A stretch of 64,000 nt of DNA from Larus michahellis. Lineage: Eukaryota > Chordata > Aves > Charadriiformes > Laridae. Positions 25,109-36,712 of this stretch are shown one piece after another. Positions within the stretch are counted from its first letter, which is position 1; each line of letters begins with the position of its first letter. The DNA lies in contig NC_133929.1 of assembly GCF_964199755.1 (NCBI RefSeq), forward strand, positions 1,178,001 to 1,242,000. Direction: 5' to 3'. Position numbers and translations under genes: made by a program. The notes under the pieces were generated by a model that saw only the letters and a list, made by a program, of their open reading frames with translations, had not been told where the DNA came from and did no database searches.

Positions 25109-28100
25109 TTACAACCTCCTGAAGGCAATCTTCAGATCTCCAGGCGGGCTTGTCACTTCCCAAGAATAGTCTTTTAATGGTCCTTTTACACGGCTCGCAT
25201 GAGTCCAGCCTCTCTCTGCTGTCCGGATGGCTGTTTCTGTGGTGAGTAAAACGAGATAGGGCCCTTCCCAACGGGGGGTTAATGAGGACTCTTTCCATGA
25301 TTTGATTAGCACTTTGTCTCCTGGCTTTATGTTATGCATGGCTACATCCAAGGGGGGTCTCTGTACTACTAAGCCCTTATTCCGCAGCTTTACTCTCCTA
25401 GCCATGAGTTGAATTATATAAGGTCTAATTTGTGAATTTTCAAGTTGGGGGTGGTCCTGCGGAATTTCTAAATCCTATGGCATCCCATATAACATTTCAA
25501 AGGGGGAAATTCCTACATCAGTTCGGGGCTGTGTTCTTATATTCAATAGTGCTAAGGGGAGGCACTTTACCCATGACATCTTAGTTTCTAACATCAATTT
25601 TGTGAGCTGTGTCTTTATTTCCCCATTTACTCTTTCTACCTTTCCCGAGCTTTGTGGATGCCAGGGAGTATGATATTCCCATTTTGTCCCCAAAGAGGAG
25701 AGAGCTTCCCTTGCTATTTTTTAAACAAAATGTGAGCCCCTATCAGAGTCTATTACCTCAATGGATCCATACCTAGGGATTATATTTTCCAGCAAAGTCT
25801 TCACTACGGTTTGAGCGGTGGCTCTAGCTGTCGGGAATGCTTCCACAAAATGGGTTAGGTGGTCTATGATTACTAATAAGTATTTATATCGTCCCACCTT
25901 TGGAAGTTCAGTGAAGTCTAGCTGGATTTTAGCAAATGGTCTGTGAGCCAGTTCTCTTCCCCCCAGGGCTTTTTCCCGTAACTGATGTTTATTGACCCTT
26001 TTGCATGTCATACATTCGCTAACTATTCTCTTTGCTATATTGTATACACCAATGCACATATACTTTGTGGCAAACTGATCCACTAACGCCTGAGTTCCCC
26101 AATGGGTGTTCTCATGGAATTTTTGCATGATTTTCAAAGCCAGAGGTTTTGGGAGAACTTCCCGGCCATCCGGGAGTTTCCACTTTCCTTTTTCTGTCTC
26201 CCTGATTCCCATCTGAGTCAGCTTATCTTTTTCCTGCACTGTAAAACTCAGGATTGAGTGAATTTTTCCGTGTAGATGGCAATGGCTATACTTGGGGTTG
26301 TCACATCCATCATAAATTAGACATCTGCAAGGGACTGCATCGATTCCAAAATCCTTCCAACACTCATAACATGGGAATTTGTCTGATTCCTTTCCACAAG
26401 TTATACAGTCCTCCCGAGTTCTTTTAGTCTGGATCACCATTAATGCCGCTCTTTTTGCTTCTTGATCAGCAAGATTGTTTCCTCTGACTAATGGGCTTAA
26501 TCCTTTTTGGTGTCCTTTTAAATGTACTACGGCTATTCCCGCTGGTCCTCATAATGCCTGTAAGACCTGGATTATTAATTCCTGGTGTATTAATCCTTTT
26601 CCTTGAGAATTTATTAAACCCCTTTCTTCCCAAATTTTTCCAAAAGTATGCACTACGCCAAAGGCATATTTTGAATCCGTATATATGGTTCCAATTTTAC
26701 CTTTTAAAAGTTGCAAGGCTCTTATTACAGCATATAGTTCACAAGCCTGTGCAGACCAACTAGGACTCAGAGGTCCTGATTCTATTACACTAAATGTTTT
26801 TCCATCAATGATTGCAAATCCTGATTTTCTCTTTCCTTCAACTACCAGGGATGATCCGTCTACAAATAGCTTTTCTCCTTCTCCGAGTTCTTCCTCATCT
26901 AAATCTGGTCTGATTTTTGTTTGCTCCTCAATGTTGTAAAGACAATCATGATTTATTTTGTCACTCAGCTCCCCATACAAAAACTGTGCTGGATTCTGCA
27001 CGCTTGTTACCTCGAGTTCCAGTTTGGGAGAGGAGATTAGGATGCCTTCATATTTTAGGAGCCGGGCATCTGTTATCCATTTGTCAGCTTTTTGTTGCAA
27101 AATTCCCCTGATGTTGTGAGGTGATAATACCCTCAATTCTCCTCCATAGGTAATTTTATGGGCTTCCTCTACCAAAAGGGCTGTGGCTACTATCGCTTGA
27201 AGGCAGGTAGGCCAACCCCTACTTACGGGGTCCAGGAGTTTAGATAAGTATCCCACAGGTTTCTTTCTTCCTGCCCATTCTTGTGCTAATACCCCAAATG
27301 CGGTCCCTTCATCAACATTGATAAATAGATAAAATGGTTTCTTTACATCTGGCAGGCTCAAAACTGGGGCATTTACTAAATCAGTTTTTAGTGTTTCTAA
27401 TTGTTTATCATCATCCTCCGACCATTTCAATAATCCATCCTTAGTTAATTTGGTGTAGAGGAACTTCACCTTTTTGCTATAGTTCTCAATCCATTGCCTG
27501 CAATAGCCAAAGAGACCTAATAATTGCCTAACCTGTCTTTTAGTTCTAGGAACCGGTAATGACAATATGCCATTCACCCTTTCGGGGTCTAATTTCTTAG
27601 TTCCCTTGCTTAATCTGTGTCCCAGATATTTTACTTCTTTCTCAACAAATTGTAGTTTTGATTTTGATACCTTCAATCCTTGCAAACTCAAAAAATTTAG
27701 TAACTTAATACTCTCCTGCCTCACTTTTTCTTCGCTATCACCAGCTAGGAGCAAATCATCCACATATTGGACCAGTGTGACTCCTTCACTTAACTCACAT
27801 CCCTTCAGGATTTGTTCTAAGGCTTGTCGGAAGAAGTTCGGAGATTCGGTAAACCCTTGGGGCAATACCGTCCGCCGTAATTGTTGTTTCCAATGGTTAT
27901 CTGGGTCTTCCCATTCAAAAGCAAAGTAATCTCGGCAATCTTCTTTGAGAGGGCATGCCCAGAATGCATCCTTCAGATCTATTACACTATACCATTGATT
28001 ATCGGGCCCTATTTGACTCAGGAGGGTGTGTGGATTCGCCACCACCGGGAATCTAGCTATTGTTCTCTGGTTAATTTCTCATAAGTCATGTACTAACCTA

Positions 28101-28732
28101 TATTTTCCATCCGGCTTTTTTACAGGCAGGATGGGAGTATTAAAAGGAGACATACAGGGTTCTAGCAACCCCTTTTCAAGTAATCTTTGGATCTCAGGTT
28201 TCAAACCTAGCCTCCCTTCTCTAGGAAGGGGGTATTGTTTTATCCTGACTGGTATTTCTGGGTTCCTTATTGTTACTGAAAAGGGTTCAATATCTAACTT
28301 ACCTACTGTTTCCGGGGTGTACCAGACTTCAGGATTTATTTTCTCTTCATCTATTACTCGTAAGGGACACAGTTTAATTTTTAGTGTTTCATTTTTCACT
28401 TCTAAGCCAATTCCTAATTCAATCATCAAATCTCGGCCCAATAAATTATAGTCTGCTTCAGGCATGAGTAGCAGGGACCCCACCCCTACCTTAGAATGGG
28501 TTTCAAAAAACACATCCTTTATTACAGGTACTCCAAAAGGTTCTCCTTTTGCTCCAATAACCTGTATAGTCGCCGAGGATATTTTACATCCTTGGGGCAA
28601 TTTTTGAACGGTAGATCTTTCTGCTCCCGAGTCCACTAGGAACTCAATTTCTTGTTGCTGGGGACCCACTTTTAGTTTTGTCAAGGGCTCTGTTTTTTTT
28701 CTCGGGTTCCCAGCAAATAGAGCCCCTGACAC
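25109..28732 (-). pseudogene. pol: ERV3 pro-pol: protease, RT, RNase H, integrase in one frame with four point stops
   Basis: A single minus-strand frame carries protease (LVDSGAERS, about 28640), RT (LPQGFTESP and YVDDLL near 27760), RNase H (LFVDGSS, CELYAVIRAL, IYTDSKYAFG), integrase zinc region (H-X-H/C-X2-C with ECMTCKRVN) and catalytic core. The core motifs are DFTELP, SDRGSHF and WHPQSSGKVERVN, followed by a C-terminal WEGPYLVLL domain. The only breaks are single stops at 28079, 26549, 25721 and 25475; the 28079 and 26549 stops look like CGA-to-TGA changes. No frameshift was needed. The gag reading frame upstream ends in TAG (28737-28735) in a different frame, so the junction is not simple in-frame readthrough. 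Confidence 0.92.
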
Positions 28733-28734
28733 CC

Positions 28735-29071
28735 CTAGTCGTCTTTGAACATTTTCTCATCCATCATTCTCTTTCTGCAGTCCTTTTTAACATGCCCTTT
28801 TCTTCCACAATAAAAACAAACCACAGTTCCCCATTCTCTCCCTCTTAAAGGTTTTCGGGTCTCCTGTCTTATCTGGCGAGCTTCAAACCCTTTTCCAGGG
28901 GTTGACGTCCTTTGCCCTTCTCTGACTGCAGCTACCAACATTCTGGCTTGTTTCTTACGTATTTCCTCCTCCCTGCGGACATACACTTTCTGGGCTTCCC
29001 TTAACAATTCATCCAAACCCCTATCCTGCCAATCCTCCATTTTCTCCAGCTTCTTTCTAATGTCCGTCCAT
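28735..29071 (-). pseudogene. gag: ERV3 gag 3' part: capsid end and nucleocapsid
   Basis: Frame 29040-28735 encodes a charged helix (LLREAQKVYVRREEE) typical of the gammaretroviral CA C-terminus, then nucleocapsid with one CCHC zinc knuckle (CFYCGRKGHVKKDC). Gag ends KDD-TAG. Nearly all of the capsid is missing between this piece and the matrix piece upstream. Confidence 0.85.
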
Positions 29072-29078
29072 GATTTAG

Positions 29079-29474
29079 CTACAAATTGGGTTTTTTCCTA
29101 CCCCCCTGTTTCTTCTCTCTCAAGTGATACAGATTTACTGTAGTCTCTGACCTTATCCACAAGTGTGCATATTCACTCTCCTCCAGGCTAAAGGGTTCCT
29201 TAGAATTAACATAAATATGTAAAGCCTGGCATATCCAATCTTCAAGGGACCCAAAAACGGGCCAATACAGGTGGTCACTTCTAATTTGTTTCCCACCCCA
29301 AACTTCCATACAATAATGTATCATTTTTGCTTTATCCTTACCCTGCCTAGAAGGGTAATCATCCCAATATTTAATCATTAATCCTAACGGACTGTCTGGC
29401 GGTATCTGGGGTAACCTAACCTTAGGCACCGACCCACCCATGGGATCAGAAGGCTTGCTTTTCTTCTGTCCCAT
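29079..29474 (-). pseudogene. gag: ERV3 gag 5' part: matrix
   Basis: Start chosen at the ATG 29474-29472, giving MGQKKSKP with the Gly2 expected for myristoylation. The matrix-like region continues with PPDSPLG and a Trp-rich helical part. The frame ends after KKPNL, and the next 40 bases run into the capsid C-terminus in another frame, so pp12/CA is deleted. The frame is also open for 52 codons upstream of the ATG, without a signal peptide I can see. Confidence 0.82.
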
Positions 29475-29829
29475 CTTCCGGAGTGCCTTCACACACACAC
29501 ACAATCTTTTCCCCCTGTTCGTGGCCCAGTCCCTCGCGGGAGATGGGAACCGCACTACTAAGGGGTCCGCACTTGCTTCGTCCTCAAGTGGACGTCTCAC
29601 ACAGGCACACTCCGGGATACCCAACCCCAACCGAACGGATCACCGGCCTATACTTACTCACTCCTGAGTCTTCGTTCGGGTCTTCGTGCACAAAGTTTAC
29701 GGGGTTGCTGGCTTTTATTTGCTTTGAATTTCGAGTTCATCGGTAGAGGTTTTGGGTGTAAAAACCCCCAACAGGGGCCGCTTACTCAGCGGGGCGCTCC
29801 CCCGTGAGGTTTACAGCCAAATTGCCTCT

Positions 29830-29847
29830 ATCCGAGTCACGGCACCA
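29830..29847 (-). other. Primer-binding site, tRNA-His
   Basis: The minus strand reads TGGTGCCGTGACTCGGAT, complementary to the 3' end of histidine tRNA with CCA. It lies four bases inside the LTR end. Confidence 0.92.
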
Positions 29848-29851
29848 AATT

Positions 29852-30410
29852 TGTTATAGATTGAGGCCCAATAATTGACAGGAACCAGTGCAATTAATCA
29901 AATTAGTTTATTAAGCAAGCGGCAGCAAGCAAAACAGCGCTGGGCGGCCGGGGAGTCTTTGCTCCGCCAACGGCGCACACCCACTTCCCGAAAGTAGCTG
30001 ATTATATACTCTTCTGGTTCCCGTATATGTGTCAATCCTGGTATATTCTGTGTCTGAGCGTCGTGTTGCTAGGGGGTCGGTCTTGTCCTGCCTCCTGGTG
30101 GTGGTGAGGCTGAAGGCTCCTCATCTTTATCGGTGTCCTTGGGGAGACTCTTTTCAGCTTATCGCACAACTTAGCTCTTCCCTTTGAAGTGTTAAAGCAC
30201 ACCAGATGCCTGTGATTTAGGCCTTGAGGTGTCAAAGTGCACCAGATAGCACACTGGATGCCTGTGATTTAGGCCTTGAGGTGTCAAAGTGCACCAGATA
30301 GCACACCGGATGCCTGCGATTTAAGTATGTGAAGAGTCAAAACATTGTAATTTTTCACCAGCCTTTAAGAAAGCCTGATTTGATTAACAAACATGATTTT
30401 ATTTATTACA
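29852..30410 (-). repeat. 5' LTR of ERV3 (559 bp)
   Basis: Same ends as the 3' LTR (TGTAATAAAT ... CTATAACA) but with an extra ~52-bp U3 repeat copy at about 30207-30300. Confidence 0.93.
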
Positions 30411-30469
30411 CAGGGCACGGCAATATGAAAGCAGTCCCTCTTGTCCCCTTCCTCTGGCAGATGTGGAAA

Positions 30470-33400
30470 TAATGACTGAGGAAATGGAGGAAATGACTGA
30501 GAGAACAGCCAAGGAAAATGAGGAAATAGCTAAGAAAAATTATAAACTGTTAAATTTTCTGGGGTGGAGGAAGAATTCCACTCTTCCCCTGAACCGTCCC
30601 GTGTCTCGATCATTAATTAAAAACGCCCTCCCACGAATCCGATCCAAGAGATGCAGGACCCGCTCTGAGATTTCCTGTGGCTTTGCCTCTGCAACTGTGG
30701 AGAGCACAGCAGTAAACGGGGTAGAAAATCTACCCCGGTACCACGAGCACGAGTGCTTGAGTTGCAAGGTAAAGCAGAGTGAAGAGAGAATGGAAGTGGA
30801 AGTCTGATGGAGATGGGAGATTTTCAGTAGACTACCGTGGCCTGAAGGAAGCCACACCACCACTGAGTGCTGCTGTGCCAGACCTGCTAGAAGTGCAACA
30901 TGAACTGGAGTCAAAGGCAGCCAAATGGTATGCTCCAATTGACATCGCTAATGCATTTTTCTCTCTTCCTTTAGCAGCAGAGTGCAGGCCACAGTTTGCT
31001 TTCGCCTGCAGAGGCATCCAGTATGGACTGCCCCCGGGGTGGAAAGACAGCCCTGCTATTTGCCATAGGCTGATCCAGACTGCACTGGAGAAGGCTGGGG
31101 CTCCAGGACACCTGCAATACACAGGAAGGTTTCAAGAAAGGTCAGAAAATAACCAAGATCCTTCTGAAAGCGGGTTTTGCCATAAAAAGAGGTAAGGTCA
31201 AGGGACCTGCAGGACACATCCAGTTCTTGGGAATCAAGTGGCAAGATGGTCATCGCCAGACCCCAATGGATGTGATTAACAAAAGAACAGCTATGTCCCC
31301 ACCAACTAGCAAAAAGGAAACACAAGCCGGTTTAGGTGTTGTGGGTTTCTGGAGAATGCACATTCCAGGTTATAGTCAGACTGTGAAACCTCTCTATGAA
31401 GGGCCTGGAAAGAAAAGTGATTTTAGGCGGGGTCCTGAGCAACGACAGGCCTTTGAGCAAAGTAAAGAAGAGACCGTGCATGCAGTAGCTCTTAGACCAG
31501 TCGGAACAGGACAGGACATTAAAAATGTTCTCTCCACTGCAGCAGGTGACAATGGACCTACCTGGAGCCTCTAGCAGAACGCACCAGGGGATACTTGAGG
31601 TGCATCCCTAGGATTCTGGAGTCGAGGCTATAAAGGCTCCAAGGCCAACTACAACTGAGAAAGAAATCTTGGCAGCATGTGAAGGAGTTGGAGCCGCTTC
31701 AGAGGTAATTGGTACCTGAGCACAGCTCCTCCTGGTGCCCCGATGGCTAGTGCTGGGCTGGATGTCCAAAGGCAAAGTTCCTTCTACTCATCACGCCCCC
31801 GATGCTACCTGGAGTAAGTGGGTTGCCTTAATCACACAGTGAGCTCGAATAGGAAACCCCAGTCATCCAGGAATTGTAGAAGTGATGATCACAAACTGGC
31901 ATGGAGGCAAAGACTCCGAAATGCCACCTGAGGAGGTGGTAACCTGTGCTGAGGAAGCCCCGCCATATAACAAACTCTCACCTAATGAGAAACTCTATGC
32001 TCTGTTCACTGATGGATCTTGTCGTAGTGTAGGAAAACACTGAAGGTGGAAAGCTGCTGCATGGAGTCCTACACGACAGGTCGCAGAAGTGACTGAAGGA
32101 CAAGGTGAATGGAGTCAATTTGCAGAGGTAAAAGCCATCCAGCTGGCCCTAGACATTGCTGAATGGGAAAAGTGGCCAGTACTCTATCTCTATATTGACT
32201 CATGGATGGTGGCCATGGGGGTGGTTACAGCAGTGGAAGCAGAACAACTGGCAGCGCAAAGGTAAAACCATCTGGACTGCTGAATTATGGCAAGTACGCC
32301 ATGTAGATGCCCACGTACCCATGAGTCAACATCCATGAGGAACATCAAAACAATCAGCAAGTGGACCAAGCTGCTAAGATTTTCAAGACAGATTTGGACT
32401 GGGAACATAAAGGTGAACTGTTTTTAGCTCAGTGGGCCCATGACACTTCAGGACATCAAGGAAGAGATGCAACATATAAATGGACTTGTGACCAAGGGGT
32501 GGATTCAACCATGGACGCTATTGCGCAGGTTATCCACAATTGTGAAACATGGGCCGAAATCAAGCAAGCTAAAAGGTTAAAACCTTTGTGGTATGGGGGA
32601 CGATGGTTGAGATATAAATCTGGGGAGGCCTGGCAAATAGACTACATCACCCTCCCTCAAACCCATCAGGGTAAGCGCTATGTGCTTACAATGGTGGAAG
32701 GAAGCACTGGATGGTTGGAAACCTACGCCATACCCCATGCTACTGTCCGAAATACCATCCTAGGCCTCGAAAAGCAAGTCTTGTGGCGACATGGTGCTTC
32801 AGAAAGAATTGAGTCAGACAATGGGACTCACTTCAAAAACAGTCTTATAAGTAATGAGGCAAAAGAGCACGGTATTGAGTGGGTAGGTCATATCCCCTAT
32901 CATGCATCACCTTCTGGGAAAGTTGTGCAATACAATGGATTGTTAAAAGCTACTCTGAAAGCAATGGGTGGTGGATCCTTTAAAAATTGGGACAAGCATT
33001 TAGCACAAGCTACCTGGTTAGTTAACACCAGGGGATCCATCAGTCGAGCTGGTCCAGCTCAGTCAGACCTTTTACATACTGTAGAAGGGGATAAAATCCC
33101 TGTGGTGCATGAAAGGATATGTTAGGGAAAACTCTTTGGGTTTTTCCTGCCTCAGGCAAAGGCAAACCCATTCGTGGGACTGTTTTTGCTGAAGGACCTG
33201 GATGTACTTGGTGGGTGATGCTGGAGAATGGAGAAACTCAATGTGTACCCCAAGGAAATGTAACTCTGGGTGAGAAGACTTAATTCTGAGTTGTATGATA
33301 TTGTTATAGGATACTAACAGTGTTCTATAAGTGTTTTTCAGGATAATACAGTGGTGATGAAACCTGAACCAGCTTCGTCAAGTGACATCCAGCACAACCC

Positions 33401-33684
33401 TTTGAGATGGACATGATACCCATGGGCACGAACCACACTAAATTTCATTCATCCCTGAGAATTTCATTCATCTTTCTTACCCTGAGATTCTGCTATGAGA
33501 GATGAAACTCTACAGTTATGAACTAAATGGACTTAGTGAACTTTTGTTGATAAAATCATAACTGAGTAACCTGCATCTATCTATTTATATTTATATTTAT
33601 ATATATATGGTATATGGATACATTTGATAGACAAAGTATTAGTGATCTGAGCATGACGCAAATGGTATGGAATAAGGGGTGGAA
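30470..33684 (+). mobile_element. ERV4: decayed ERVL provirus (gag end, pol), 5' end missing
   Basis: Homologous to ERV5 at about 41200-45069. A gag-end piece (about 30470-30780) jumps to RT (DYRGLKEATPPLS, DIANAFF at about 30826-31110) with protease and the RT N-terminus deleted. RT thumb, RNase H (FTDGSC, about 32000) and a long integrase frame (32361-33125) follow. Many stops and frameshifts are present. AAGGGGTGGAA at 33675-33684 is the polypurine tract. No env is present. Confidence 0.85.
32361..33125 (+). pseudogene. pol: ERV4 integrase remnant
   Basis: 254-codon frame with the N-terminal zinc region (HDTSGHQGRDA ... NCETWAE, where the second Cys is now Trp), the catalytic core aspartates (QIDYITLP, ESDNGTHF) and YNGLLKATLKAMGGG. 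Compared with ERV5, the final catalytic-region Lys-Ile-Glu-Arg is changed (KVVQYNG), which removes the expected glutamate. Confidence 0.85.
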
Positions 33685-34406
33685 TGTCCTGCTTTGAGGT
33701 AAAACAGAACCAACTTTCTGTTCAGTAATTTTTACTTCTTAGCTAGGCCTCTTCTAACTCTCTGAAATTAACGGCACGTTGTGTCTGAAAGGGTTCGTTC
33801 CGAGTGATAAGACAGTTTGGTCCAAGGAATGGTGTGCACAGAGGCTCTTGCTTATACTTATTGCTGTAACAACCAAGGTCAGCTAATTTTGTTATTTGCC
33901 CCGTTAGAGGGTCAGAAGCGGAAAAGCGCAGAGGGGTCCCACCTGCGGGGAGGATCGGACAGGACAGGTGACCTAAAATTGACCGACAGGGGTATTCCAT
34001 CCCATCTGCCCCATGCTCAGTGTGAAAGCTGAGGGATCAAAGGGTCAGTCTCTTTCTTCAAGGGCTGACGTCCGAGGAGGATGCTGTCTGTTATCTGCCT
34101 TTGATCCCGATCCGTGTGTTCCTGACTCCAACTCTGGAACCCGGTTCCCACCCGTTGCTGAGTCCAGTCTGGGACTTCCCCAGTGCCTGCCGGTGACGTC
34201 ATCCTGGGAGCTTAATAGGGTTTTGTATAAACTGTATCTGTTTCATTATTTTCCTTTTTATCTTATTATCAATATTTCATTAAAGTAGTTTAGTTTCTTC
34301 TAAACTCGTAAATCTCTCTTTATGTCTCCCCCCCCTCCCCGTGCACAAGAGCCTGGGGGGGAGCATCTGTCGCTGGTCATTGGCCAATTTGGACAAAACC
34401 ACGACA
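33685..34406 (+). repeat. 3' LTR of ERV4 (about 722 bp)
   Basis: Begins TGTCCTGCTTTGAGG right after the polypurine tract and ends AAACCACGACA. Start and end match the ERV5 LTR family, but the body is longer and different. It contains a TATA-like ATTAAAG region near 34285 and is directly followed by a CR1. Confidence 0.75.
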
Positions 34407-34414
34407 GACGTCAA

Positions 34415-35022
34415 GGCGGACAATGGTCTCCTGGGGAGCATTACGAAGAGCATTGCCAAGCAGGTGGGGGGAGGTCATCCTCCCCCTCTACTCTGCCCTG
34501 GTGAGGCCACATCTGGAGATCTGTGTCCAGTTCTGGGCTCCCCAGTTCAAGAAGAACAGGGAACTGCTGGAGAGATTCCAGTGGAGGCTACGGAGATACT
34601 GAGGGGATGGAGCACCTCTCTGCTGAGGAAAGGCTGAGAGCCCTGGGGCTGTTCAGCCTGGAGAAGAGAAGACTGAGAGGGGATCTCATCAATGCTCATC
34701 AATACGTAAAGGGCGGGTGGTAAGAGGATGGGGTCAGGCTATTTTCAGTGGTGCCTTGGGATGGGACAAGGGGCAACGGGCACAAACTGGAACACGAGAA
34801 ATTCCATCTGAACATGAGGAAAAACTTCTTTACTGTGAGGGTGGCAGAGCCCTGGCACAGGCTGCCCAGAGAGGCTGTGGAGTCTCCTGCTCTGGAGAGA
34901 TTCCAAACCTGCCTGGACATGATCCTGTCCAACCTGCTGTAGTTGAACCTGCTTTGGAAGGGGGGGTTGGACTAGGTGATCTCCAGAGGTTCCTTCCAAC
35001 CCCTACCGTTCGGTGATTCTGT
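34415..35022 (+). mobile_element. CR1 LINE 3' fragment
   Basis: Frames carry degraded CR1 ORF2 C-terminal motifs ([23 protein letters not shown], a TCLDMI-like end). The 3' tail is GGACTAGGTGATCTCCAGAGG followed by GGTGATTCTGT. It starts against the ERV4 LTR end. Confidence 0.9.
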
Positions 35023-35109
35023 GAGAGGAACAGGCGTAAATATCTTTTGCTTCCTGGTACAGAACGAGGTTATCAGAGTGGGGGAAAGGATGTAATTGTG
35101 AGAGGCCAG
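35023..35109. repeat. 87-bp direct repeat, copy 1
   Basis: GAGAGGAACAGGCGTAAATA ... GAGAGGCCAG recurs at 36626-36712 with few differences. This copy lies directly after the CR1 3' end and is followed by ~20-bp tandem phrases (GTAGAGATGGCC-type) to about 35165. Confidence 0.8.
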
Positions 35110-35169
35110 AAACTGTTGAGATGGCTGAAACTGTAGAGATGGCCAAAACTGTAGAGATGGCCATTGGCC

Positions 35170-35891
35170 AAAAGTCCCCTAAGTGCACTCAAAACCCACT
35201 CCCTCAGGTGACCTGTGTTCTCCCACAGACATGGGGGATGTCTCTTCCTTCTCCTTCTCGCACCCCAGGTGCGAGTCACTTGAGCGTATTTGCAGTCCTC
35301 CTCACCAATCTTCCATTACTGTCCCACATAGGATTTGTGTGAATACTATCTTGACGTATGGTGGTCATAGTGCCATCAGAAGAAAGGGAAGGGAAAGAAG
35401 ACGAGGATGGCGAAGAAGTTAAAAAATGTTACAACCTTTGACAGTGGAAACATGTCATTTAGAGCTTATACAAACAGTTTTCCTTCAATGTAACATTCTT
35501 TCTAAAGATGAGGAGGGGACGGTTTGCTATGCCCACATCAGAGCTCACTGAGGTTTTAAAACAAAACCCCTAAACAAATGGGTGCTGGAAAAAAGAGTAA
35601 TTAGACTCAAGAGCCTTGTTGTTTTCAGTTCTACTGAAAGCGCAGGTGTTTGTTTTTTCACTTGTGCTTGGCAGCGATTGAAAGAAAAAAGAAAAAATCC
35701 TGGAAAGTTCCTTTGAAATGCCAGGTCAGCGAGACACAGCACCATTTCTGCCTCTTCCGCTCTCCTGCTTTCTCTGAAACTTGTTTGTATCATTTTTCCA
35801 AATCCTTTGCTTTTGCTAGAGCTGAGACAACCAAAGATCCTGTTTTCGGGCCGGCCGAAAACAGATGAGGAAAAGAGATGCAGATGACGTG
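35170..35891. other. Single-copy-looking stretch, nothing recognised
   Basis: No convincing gene. The medium ORF on the minus strand (35545-36063) crosses into the neighbouring LTR and has no domain features. Confidence 0.4.
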
Positions 35892-36340
35892 TGTCGTGGT
35901 TTGGCCTCAGACAGCGACAGAACTGTTGGCTGGCGAGGTTTGATCCCTCCTCTGTCCTCTCCAGCGTGCCGCTTTGCTGATGTTGGGGAGCACTCCAGGT
36001 CTGCCTGACTGCCACTCTCTCAAACTCCCCCCACCATGGGGAGGAATCGGAAGAAAAAGGCAAAGCTCATGGGTTGAGACAAAGGCAGTTTAACAGAACA
36101 GCAAAGGGAACAAGAAAACAACAACAGTAACGCGGACAGAGGAATGTACAAACACGATTATGGAACCAGCGCTCAATGACCGGACCCAGGGCGCCCCAGC
36201 CCGCTCCCAAGAGGCGACTTCCTGCCCCCTCCCCAGGCAGCTCCTGGCTATAGACCGGGCATGGCTCACTTGGGATGGAATACCTGTGTCCCTGCCGGAC
36301 CCTGGGGAGAATTAACCCTGTCCTCACCGGAACCAGGACG
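35892..36340 (-). repeat. Solo LTR, ERVL (ERV5) family, inverted
   Basis: The reverse complement starts GTCCTGGTTCCGG, passes through GGGGGCAGGAAGTCGCC and GTTCTGTTAAACTGCC shared with the ERV5 LTRs, and ends AAACCACGACA. Its U5 is about 90 bp longer than in ERV5. No clear target-site duplication. Confidence 0.82.
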
Positions 36341-36625
36341 CCCTCTTTTCCCCTTTTATCCTGACGGTCTATTTTCCAGTCTTTTGCCCGGTAGGTTTTA
36401 CCGGTATGGTCTCCCCAGTTTCACCCCAGGCCAACTAGTTTTCTGCATGACTCCTCAAGCTCTCTGTCTCTTAGGCTCTAGCTGAAGGCATTGATTAAAG
36501 ATTTTAAGCCAGCGTAGAAAAGAGAGAGGATATTCCTTTCTCATCTCCTGTTCTGACAGCATCTGGTGAGCAACACACATTGTAAGAGTCCCATCACCAA
36601 CTGTATCCCCAACCAGCGATGGGAG
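36341..36625. other. Short stretch, nothing recognised
   Basis: Sequence between the inverted solo LTR and copy 2 of the direct repeat; no feature supported. Confidence 0.4.
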
Positions 36626-36712
36626 GAGAGGAGCAGGCGTAAACATCTTTTGGTTCCTGGTACAGAACGCGGTTATCGGAGTGGGGGAAAGGATGTAATT
36701 GTGAGAGGCCAG
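36626..36712. repeat. 87-bp direct repeat, copy 2
   Basis: Near-identical to 35023-35109. The ERV5 5' LTR begins at the next base. Confidence 0.8.

Larger units (their letters stand above)
23387..30410 (-). mobile_element. ERV3: young gammaretrovirus-like (class I) provirus, tRNA-His primed
   Basis: Minus-strand order is 5' LTR (30410-29852), PBS, gag, pro-pol, env, polypurine tract, 3' LTR (23893-23387). By eye I count about six substitutions between the two LTRs outside one 52-bp copy-number difference, so the insertion is recent. Pol stays in one frame throughout; gag has lost capsid and env has lost SU. The bases next to the LTR ends (GCAC on the left, CAGG on the right) are not a duplication, and the flanks belong to unrelated sequences. 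Confidence 0.93.

Noticed and set aside
28735..28760. Possible programmed -1 frameshift at the ERV3 gag-pol junction
   Set aside because: Pol is in the -1 frame at TTCAAAGACGACTAG, but there is no X-XXY-YYZ slippery heptamer; a one-base indel is equally likely.
29830..29847. tRNA-like 18-mers (also at 3753, 37061 and 53649)
   Set aside because: These are primer-binding sites complementary to tRNA 3' ends, not tRNA genes; no cloverleaf surrounds them.
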